Shown in pieces: positions 56,822 to 64,000 of a DNA stretch of 64,000 bases (positions within the stretch are counted from its first letter, which is position 1; every line of letters starts with the position of its first letter). The translations under genes were made by a program, and so were the position numbers. Below the pieces are notes generated by a model that searched no databases, was not told where the DNA came from, and was given only the letters and a program-made list of their open reading frames with translations. Source of the stretch: Pyrenula massariospora (lineage: Eukaryota; Ascomycota; Eurotiomycetes; Pyrenulales; Pyrenulaceae); NCBI GenBank assembly GCA_021030905.1, contig JAGFMI010000005.1, forward strand, positions 1,612,001 through 1,676,000, in the 5' to 3' direction.

Positions 56822-57128
56822 AGATTTCATCGATGACATTGGTGGTCTTGGGGTAGAGTGCAGCGCACTCCAAGTAAGACGAGGGTCTCTGATTCTGGTT
56901 AGGAGTGTGGAGCCCGGGAGTGAATACGACCGAGAGCTCAATTCAAAGGCTCCGCGGTTCGTTGGAGTTAATTGGGAATCTGTGGACGAATTAGGACTTT
57001 ATGGGGTCCAAACAGAGGAGGCAAGCATTGATAGGACGATGTTCTGAATAGAACTCCTTTTACCAACCAAACACCCTATCCAACTACTCCTTCGGCGAGA
57101 ATGATCTCGCAATACCCAACACTAAGCA
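56822..57128. other. convergent spacer, nothing recognised
   Basis: Short region between convergent stops of the tetraspan gene and the acetyltransferase, holding 3' untranslated regions. Nothing else is seen. Confidence 0.5.
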
Positions 57129-57968
57129 TTATTGCTTTCCCACATCCCCATCCCTATGTCCCCCGCCCTTCCCCTCTCCCTCTTCCCCTCCACCCCCCTC
57201 CTTCCCCCCCTCCCCCTTACTCCCAGCCAGCGCAGGCCAACTCATCAACCAAATCCCCTCCCCTTCCCCTTCCCCCACCCCCTGCCCCAGCACCCCATCA
57301 AACCCCTGGCATCTCTCCACAACCCCAAACCCCCCATCCTCATAACACCCCCTCCCCACCCCACTGCTCTGCACCACCACCCCGCACCCCTCACTCCTCG
57401 CCTGCCCCGTCCCCCACTTTAGTAACATCCTCCCCACCCCCCGCCGCCGCCACCCGGGGTGCACGTAGAGTGCATCGACCTCCCAGAACTCGTCCGTGCC
57501 GATGATTGCGGGCCAGTCCGGGGAGAGGAGGGAGGAGACAGTGCGGAAGGCGGTGGGGTTGCGCGTCGGGTCCGTATTCGGGATGGTGTTGAAATACCAC
57601 TCGCGCCAGCTGAGCAGGTAGCGTTCGAGGCGCTGGGTCCAGGAGGTGTTGTTCACGCGCTGCCAGGCGAGGGCGACGGGGGAAGTGCCGTGGCGGGTTA
57701 GCAGGATGAAGCCTACTACTTCCCCCCCTTCCCCCCCGCCCCCGCCCCCGCCGTCGGCAGCATCGGTCTCAGCAACAAAGCACACGCAACCCGGGTGCAG
57801 GGCGCGGGACTGCAGGAAGCGGGTGCCCGCGGCGCGGTAGGAAGTCCAATGACGCTGGGGGCTGTGGGGGTGGGTGAGGTAGAGGGAGAGGGGGTCTGTG
57901 GTGTTGCTGGTGGCGAGGATGGTGGAGAGGGGGGGGAGGTCGGGGGGGGTGTAGGGGCGGATGTGCAT
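57129..57968 (-). CDS. GNAT-family N-acetyltransferase, 279 aa
   Basis: Acetyl-CoA-dependent N-acetyltransferase of unknown substrate, single exon, ATG at 57968 (MHIRPYTPPDLPPLSTIL, the typical GNAT start). The acetyl-CoA-binding motif is VDALYVHPGWRRRGVGRMLL (RRRGVG pyrophosphate loop), preceded by GFILLTRHG and followed by a YEDGGFGVVERCQGF segment, the usual final beta strand area. Two low-complexity insertions are present: a GGGGGGGEGGEV loop near residue 75 and a C-terminal tail of Gly, Glu and Lys (GEGEGEG, GGGGEEGEGKGGG) that extends past the normal end of the fold. The coding strand is extremely G-rich in these parts. The core fold looks intact. Confidence 0.88.
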   Translation of the reverse strand: MHIRPYTPPDLPPLSTILATSNTTDPLSLYLTHPHSPQRHWTSYRAAGTRFLQSRALHPGCVCFVAETDAADGGGGGGGEGGEVVGFILLTRHGTSPVALAWQRVNNTSWTQRLERYLLSWREWYFNTIPNTDPTRNPTAFRTVSSLLSPDWPAIIGTDEFWEVDALYVHPGWRRRGVGRMLLKWGTGQARSEGCGVVVQSSGVGRGCYEDGGFGVVERCQGFDGVLGQGVGEGEGEGIWLMSWPALAGSKGEGGKEGGGGEEGEGKGGGHRDGDVGKQ

Positions 57969-58802
57969 CTTTTTCTCTCTTTTTAAAGGAGGAGAGAGAG
58001 AGGGGGGGGGGATGGGGAGGGGAAGGGAGAAGGTGTGGTAGCTGTGTAGGTAGGTAGGGTTGAAATGTGAGCTTGGATGTTGGTATTTTTTGGTCCTTTT
58101 TCTTTTGGTTTTGTTTCTTGGGCTAGGGTGACGTGCTGGGTTTGTTTCTTCGTGAGATGTTAAAGACTTATGGGCTTTGAATTGATTGGTGATGAGTCGT
58201 GTCTAGCTGCTGTGTCATGGGAATTTGGTCCTCTAGAATCAAGTTCCCAAGAGTTGGCTTGAGCTCGTCGAGGGGCTTACTTCACTACGTTGGAATGCGA
58301 ACCCGAGCGAAATGGATGTGTGACTCACACATGAGGGACCGGGGATAGAAACGGATCTGTAGCTAAGAATCGTACGCTGTCTATTTAGTGTGCCGATCGA
58401 GTCACGCCTTGAGACTTTTTGGGTTTAAGTGTGTACGTAAAAATCTCACTACTAAATGACAATCGAAGGAGTGAAAACGTGGGTAAAATATCAGATTCTC
58501 AAATGTGGGGTCAAAAACAAATTCACCTTTTCCGCCCCAAAAGCACTGACGAAAGGTGCTGTCTAACCATTTCAATTAGGATACTGTCGTGTTGTGGAAG
58601 GCATAATCTCGAGTATCATTTAGATAGGGCGAATTGAGAGGTCTTAGGAAGATAATAAGAATAACCATGAGTTGGGCTTCAAAGAACAGAACCATATAGC
58701 ATTCGCAGCTATTGTTATCGTTGTCATGGGTTCATAACCATCTTCGGTTTACATCTTACCCATATCCAATCTTCATTCGTAGTCGTCCACAAGCCCACAA
58801 CC
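57969..58802. other. intergenic, purine-rich start
   Basis: Between the acetyltransferase 5' end and the mini-catalase 3' end. About 57985-58032 is a purine tract (GAGAGAGA then a ten-base G run), possibly a slippage-prone or non-B DNA site in the acetyltransferase promoter. No gene is supported. Confidence 0.5.
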
Positions 58803-60305
58803 TTACTTTGCCTGCCTTCGCTGCGTCCCGCTGATTAAATAAACCCCTGCCCTCATCTCCAGCAGCGGATCCTTGCTCGGCGCGATCCCTTCCACCCTCG
58901 GAACCGGATCAAAAATAATCTTCCGCTGCTCTTCTGCATCATCCTCCACCACCTTCTCAATCTTCAGCGTCCCCATCTTCACCCGCTCCCGGCTCTCTGG
59001 CCAGTGCACCGTGGCATTATCCGTGACGTCGTCCGCGGCCGCAACCTGCGCCACAAGGCTGAAGCTCATCGGCACCACGCCGGGGAGGCCCTCGAACAGG
59101 AAGTTGGGCGGCTTAGATTTTAGGGTCTCGGCGGAAAGCGGATCGAGACCGGCATCAGGGACGACGTGCCAGCGGACATAGGTTTCTTTGCCCGCGGAGG
59201 AGATCAGTTTGATGGCCGTTATGTACCAGAATTGCTCGTGCGCGAAGCTGGAGGGGACGGGTTTGGGGGCGTTGACGAAGGCGGCGGTGGAGGGGTGGGA
59301 GCCGATAAAGGCGCCCACGGCTTCCTCGGAGCCAGAGGAGAGCGCTTTGAGGAAGTCTCGAAACTCTTCGCCGGTACGCGTTGGGAAGAAGGGCGTGGAA
59401 TGTCCGACGATGTCGGTGTGCACGCGCCGGCCCTCGGGGGAGGCCGGGAGGTGAAAGCGGACGGCGAAGCCCCGGGGGGAGGCATTCGGGTCTGTATCTG
59501 GGATCGCCGGGAGACCCGTTGCATTAGAGAAGCGGGCGGTGATTGGTGTGGAAGGTTGCTGGAAGTGAGCAGCGGTGGAGAGGGCTGAAGCCTCTGGAGT
59601 AGGGTGGAAACTGCCAGTCACGAGGTGGCCTTTGGCATGTGCTGTTGAAGGATCAAGGGATCAGTTCATCGTCTGTTGAAAAGAAGGTTGAGCAGCGGCT
59701 ATCAATATTTTCATATTTATACGATGAATTCGCCAACTCTTCCAGACCACATTATTTGAATAGCTTTGCGAGGAGACATAATAGCAAGATGCAGGGGGAG
59801 AAACAGTAGTCGTAAATGATAGACGATGTGAGTTCTCAACATGGGCATTACTCCAAAAGATAAGAAACGACAGCTTGCTGATCTTGCACGTCTCGGATCG
59901 AACTCAGTCGACTTGGAAACGCTGGAAACCACAGTATGTGGGAAGCTATTTCAGAACAGTAGAGACGTCTCGCTGTGACAAGACTGCGATCAAGCGGGTA
60001 CAGATTATTCATACCGAAACTTGTTCACTTTCTAAAAGAGAGTCTCCGAGCCATTCCGCAAAGGTAGTCACTAACGGATAAACCAGTACACATATTGCGA
60101 AAAAGCATTGATCTGGAGTAAACAACTGTGATGGATAGAACTTCATATGTCTTCGCACCCATGCACCAATGCTCGACAATCATGCTGCAGAATTCAAAGT
60201 CGACTTACCTGCACGGAAACCAGAATGTTTCCCAAAGACAGCCTGAAACCCCTCAACAATCTCCTGGCTAGTCTTAACGATGTTCTGATCAGACGGAAGA
60301 GGCAT
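58803..60305 (-). CDS. catalase-related peroxidase (mini-catalase), 311 aa
   Basis: Haem peroxidase of the catalase-related (SrpA-like) family, which keeps the catalase core but lacks the C-terminal domains. Exons are 60305-60209 and 59641-58803; the intron 59642-60208 is 567 bp, starts GTAAGT and ends CAACAG. Splicing gives FGKHSGFRAAHAKGHLVTGSF, with the distal catalytic His at about residue 34. Further motifs: ITARFSNATGLPAIPDTDP, NASPRGFAVRFHLP, TDIVGHSTPFFPTRTGEEF, and the C-terminal EMRAGVYLISGTQRR with the haem-ligand Tyr in R-x-x-x-Y. No signal peptide is evident. Length is normal for the family (about 300-340). Likely role is peroxide or organic-peroxide use or detoxification. Confidence 0.9.
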
Positions 60306-61148
60306 GTTGTCTCAGTATGGAAAGTAGACCACAGGAGGAAACTTTGTCACGTATGGTGCTTCGGCTCTCAGCAACCAGGTGGACGGGGTAATCGCCCATT
60401 TTTATCACTGCCATTGCAGCGATATCTAAACTCATGGCGTGCTCGGCGAGCCTCGCTGTACCCGAAGACGAAAGCTCCAGGATCATTCGATCCGGCGCTT
60501 AGTAAAGGCAAAGTCATCGCTTATGATAGGCTCTACCGAGCAGCCCATTCTCCAGTTTAGGGTTACAGTGGAAATAGCGGCAGGTTAGGTAAGCCTGCCG
60601 CATGCGATAATTTGTGGTGGCCCAGATTATTTGGAATGAGGTAGTGAACAGCTGTAACTCTGGATAATTCTGGACTTTAGCGGTAGACGGTTATTTCTCC
60701 GTCAGCCTAGCACGGACGAGATCTGCGTCAACACATTTGTTTGAGCACGGCAAAGCCTGCGGTGCGTTGAGTGCAAGTAGATATTACAGTGAGGAACCTA
60801 AGTGGAGATCGGCGTCGTGACTTTATCCGGAATGGGAGATCGTTCCACTGCTTTGAACGGGTTGGATTAATCAATTTGAAGGACTTCAATGGCCCCCTGT
60901 GGAATTCCTTGGTGTGAATTTTCTCTTGGTTTGTAATTACCGATTTTCAAGAGTTAGGTCTACAACTATTACTCTCAATGCTGAAGCCTGTAAAGCCCTG
61001 TACATTAAGATGTAGTTGGATACGAACTCTCAAACTTCAAGTCCTTTCATTTGCGCGGTGCAGTGCACGCGGAGAGGGTAACACCGTCCTGTAGTTGAGA
61101 GCGCTTGATATCTTCTACAGCACACTTTCACCTACTCTCATCTGCTCC
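60306..61148. other. intergenic, no supported gene
   Basis: Upstream of the mini-catalase and downstream of the metalloprotease, both minus strand. No convincing ORF, RNA gene or repeat. Confidence 0.5.
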
Positions 61149-62693
61149 TTACGCCAATCTACTAAACTTTGTACATGAGCTACTTCTATTTCGTAAGTGG
61201 TCGTCCACACAGCCCAGCCCGGAGGAAAACAGGTTCTTTAGCTTCTCCACCTCCATATCCACTTCCGTATCTCTCTTCATCTTCGCTGGACGCGACCGGG
61301 GGACATATTCTAGCTCCCCTACGTACGCCCGATGTCGGTTGGTAGATAGTTCGAAGCCATAGTCCGCAAGGGCCACTACCAAGATGAAATAGGCGTAGCT
61401 GTCTGCATTGCTGGTCGTTCGCGGGATGGAATCTAGTTGTTGGATAAGCGTCCAGCCATAGGCCCTGGCGGCGGGTTGTCCAGCGAGGTCGATGAAGACA
61501 GACTGCTCTGTGGAGTGGAGGGGTTAGCACAATGGTCAAAGGGTGGAATGAATGATGATTTGACTTAGAATCGGAGGGAGAGAAACGGAAAGCGAAGTGG
61601 CCAAAGCCGGCACAGAAGACGGAACAATGAGGTAGGTGACCATAAATCGTCTTACTGTTGAAAGGTGGATTGTAGGGAAACTAGACAATGTTAGTTAATA
61701 CTGGGTCGAAATCTAGGGGAAGTGATGGACCTCGTGGAGAATAGCCATCGCAGTCATGGCTCGGAGGGCACTAAGGCTTGTATCCCAGGGTCTAGTTCTG
61801 AAATGTGCTGAGAGATCGAAACCGTACGGTAAGTCGCCTAATGTGATCACATCTGATTGTAGCTGGCTGTCGCAGATCTGTAGTGCAATATTAATTCAAC
61901 ATTTGTTCGTTCTTGACATATGCACGCGTAGGTTGGTAATACGTACAGTAGTTGTGGCTCGGATTTGGGGCTGTTTCATGATATCAGCAAGGCCGAATCC
62001 CGGTTTTCCGCCATCAGGGTGCTGCTTATGCCTGTATGTGTGGGCTGTGGTACGGTAATCTTGACAGCCTCTGCTAGGGCCCATAATCACCTGTTGGGGA
62101 AACATTAGAGACAGGGTCGACTGACATCATGCGGCGCTTACGCCGTTATTGATATCTTCCCATTCCTGGTATGGTATTTCGCTCTGGAGGCCCCCGACTC
62201 GTTCTCTCTGAGCCCTGTAACCGCGAGGTGGATTTGGTGGATCTGGACGGAGCGACCATCTCCGGCTGTAGATGGGATCTTGCGGGTCGTCGTCGCAGTA
62301 GTACCTATAATTTGAGCGAAACTGGTCCGGCTCTGGCCGCAAATTGACGAAAGCGGTCAAGATGTCTGGTAAAAACTATAAATGGGAGGCCGCAAGAATT
62401 ATGGAATTGTTTTTACCCCTAACTTGCCGCACGGCATACTGATTACTGAATATGATGTCGGGATTATCCATAACCGTTATATCTGCTCTGAAAATCCTTG
62501 CAAAAATAGTGGCGGTATATATCTCCCTGTTGTTGAATCTTCTGAGCGCATGTTTCGCCATATCCTGTGCTCCAAGAAATGCCCTAGCGAATCTGCGGTC
62601 TGGCACATTGAAGCACGATGAATGGAACCAAAAACTATATTGTGTAAGGACTGTGATTGGCAAAAGAAGCATGCAGAGAATCGCAAATCTCAT
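61149..62693 (-). CDS. secreted M35-like metalloprotease, 391 aa
   Basis: Secreted protein resembling fungal lysine-specific/deuterolysin-type metallopeptidases. Exons are 62693-62417, 62365-62142, 62090-61947, 61877-61731, 61680-61656 and 61507-61149, 392 codons in total. The signal peptide is MRFAILCMLLLPITVLTQ. Family-like features: YRYYCDDDP (about residue 115), a MAILHE helix ending at residue 264, then AYGWTLIQQLDS (about 288) and SNADSYAYFILVVALADYG (about 304), the last being the usual third region around the metal site. The exon break falls right after HE of the putative HExxH motif: spliced, it reads HE-FPYN; with intron 4 kept it reads HEVHH and then stops. The 25-bp exon 5 is unusually small. 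Activity is therefore uncertain. Confidence 0.62.
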
Positions 62694-63607
62694 GGTAAAA
62701 CCCTAGGACCGAAAATCTAGAATATGGACTGATCGAATGGCAAAGAGATATAGCGAATGATAGAGACCATCGCTTTTGGAGAAGATACGTAAATGACGTG
62801 TTTGGGAAGTAATATTGTCGTTATACCAACGTCAGTCTCATTCTACTGTGCAAAACTGTAGTTGATGGCAGGCAGAGTTATCTGTTGCTGGTAAAAGAGT
62901 GGTGTGCAGCAGTGTCAAAAATATTGGATAGAGCTGGTAACAAGTACATGCGTGTATGAGCCACTTCGGAAGTAGCAGAATAGGAAGAGCTTGAGACGCG
63001 ACAGGGCTTGGGCGAAATCATAGCCCAGGCTAGGTTTGGCGAACACTGGTCACGAACAATCTATTCGTTAAATCTTCACACGTCGGCCTGATATCCAGTG
63101 TTCTATGAGTGAATTGTCGAGAGGGTATTCGATGAGGCATCTTCATCACGGACGAACAAAGTGAGCCGCCGTGGGTTGAAAGCTATCGAAATCCCAAATA
63201 CCTAGGCTCTTGTGGCTGCGTTCCGGCACATAGGGTCCACGATTAAGACGCACACCCGAAGTACAACGAATAGATACGTGACTGTGAAAACACAATTGTG
63301 AAGAGGAAAAAAGTAGAGAGGAGAATAGCCGTCGGCTGTAACGGCTTATTGCCTGCCGAAGGAGCGATCCACATCATCCCTGGCAGATCGTTGCCATGAG
63401 ATCATCTAGCTTGCGCCGGGTTGATTGCTAATATACCGGTTGATTGCTAATATACCTTAGACAGTCGTGACTTGGTTGGTAGAGATATTTCTTCGCAAAC
63501 CTGTCGTTCACTTTGAAGTTTGGTGTTGGTCGTTTGCTTTTTTCGCTCTCTTAGGTAGGTTGAAATTTTTGGTTTCTCCGCTCCGGCTCTGCCCTAAATC
63601 TAGAAAA
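62694..63607. other. intergenic between divergent genes
   Basis: Upstream of the metalloprotease (-) and of the MFS gene (+). Contains the 19-bp tandem duplication near 63.43 kb. No other gene is supported. Confidence 0.5.
63419..63456. repeat. perfect 19-bp tandem duplication
   Basis: GGTTGATTGCTAATATACC occurs twice head-to-tail with no spacer, 152 bp before the MFS start codon. A promoter duplication could duplicate a binding site. Confidence 0.8.
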
Positions 63608-64000
63608 ATGTCAACAGACCAGAAAGATTTGAGCCCAGCCGAAATATCCAACCTTGCCTCAAAACCAACCACCTTCGACCTCCGAAAGTATACGTCTGCG
63701 GAAGAGAAACCAGCAATCCCACAGCCGCATTCAGATTCATCATCGACGGTCTCCCTCTCCCTCCCTCGCCAATCCCATAACGATGCTCGCCGCGATGACG
63801 CTCGGCCAGGAGCGGAGAACGGCCCGGCGGGCCATGGTGCACGAATACAAGAAAAAAAGCAAAGCAAAGAGAGGAGCAAAGACTACAGACAGGTGACTTG
63901 GGATGGCGACAACGATCCATCGAATCCACGCAACTTGCGGGCTGCACGCAAATGGTCGATTGTCGTCCTGGTGTCCCTGGGTTCCTTCGCCGTGTACGTT
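63608..64000 (+). CDS. MFS drug transporter (DHA1-type), 3' end outside window
   Basis: N-terminal part of a major facilitator multidrug transporter; at least 131 codons are visible and the gene runs off the right edge. The ATG at 63608 has an A at -3 (agaaaaATGtca). A hydrophilic, Ser/Lys-rich cytosolic N-terminus of about 95 residues leads to VTWDGDNDPSNPRNLRAARK, the classic fungal DHA1 signature just before the first helix, then WSIVVLVSLGSFAVYV begins TM1. Fungal transporters of this type commonly export xenobiotics or metabolites by proton antiport. Substrate unknown. No intron is seen in the visible part. Confidence 0.85.
   Translation, partial: MSTDQKDLSPAEISNLASKPTTFDLRKYTSAEEKPAIPQPHSDSSSTVSLSLPRQSHNDARRDDARPGAENGPAGHGARIQEKKQSKERSKDYRQVTWDGDNDPSNPRNLRAARKWSIVVLVSLGSFAVYV

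Overview
The window is nuclear DNA of a filamentous ascomycete (Pezizomycotina). The evidence is short introns of about 48-70 bp with clear splice borders, about one gene per 2.5 kb on both strands, and typical families: HET-domain proteins, Zn2Cys6 factors, a But2-domain surface protein, a DUF6594 protein, a SconB/Met30 sulphur controller and Atg17. Three HET genes plus a kinesin-light-chain-type TPR remnant would fit an HET-rich lineage such as Helotiales/Leotiomycetes, but the class is a guess. I found no rRNA, tRNA, CRISPR, intact transposon or viral element, and no polyketide or peptide synthase core gene.

Layout. 0-8.2 kb: a P450 entering from the left, a disordered small protein, a NOSIP-type ubiquitin ligase, a DUF6594 membrane protein and a second P450 tail-to-tail with it. 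8.7-20 kb (accessory): HET gene 1, a multipass membrane protein, a 672-residue threonine-rich secreted But2 protein and a small secreted protein. 21.5-32.9 kb (housekeeping core): sconB and atg17 diverge from one intergenic region, and rio1 and smc3 from another. 33.7-44.2 kb (accessory): a large unnamed fungal protein whose frame carries one in-frame TAG, a multipass membrane protein, a TPR remnant and HET gene 2. 45-51.1 kb: an extended-SDR reductase, a glutathione transferase, a Zn2Cys6 regulator and a classical SDR, possibly a small detoxification group. 52-64 kb: HET gene 3, a four-helix membrane protein, a GNAT acetyltransferase, a mini-catalase, a secreted M35-like metalloprotease and the start of an MFS drug transporter running off the right edge.

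How genes work together. The core genes act in separate systems: SCF-dependent sulphur regulation, autophagy initiation, 40S ribosome maturation and sister-chromatid cohesion. The accessory genes point to self/non-self recognition (HET, TPR), surface and secreted functions, and chemical defence (P450s, GST, SDRs, mini-catalase, MFS pump). Most multi-exon models were built by hand from splice borders, and the summed exons give whole codon counts; transcript data would be needed to confirm them. The least ordinary points are a GC-AG first intron in smc3, the in-frame TAG in the large unnamed protein, an intron that splits the HExxH motif of the metalloprotease, and a ~100-bp inverted-repeat element near 44.7 kb.
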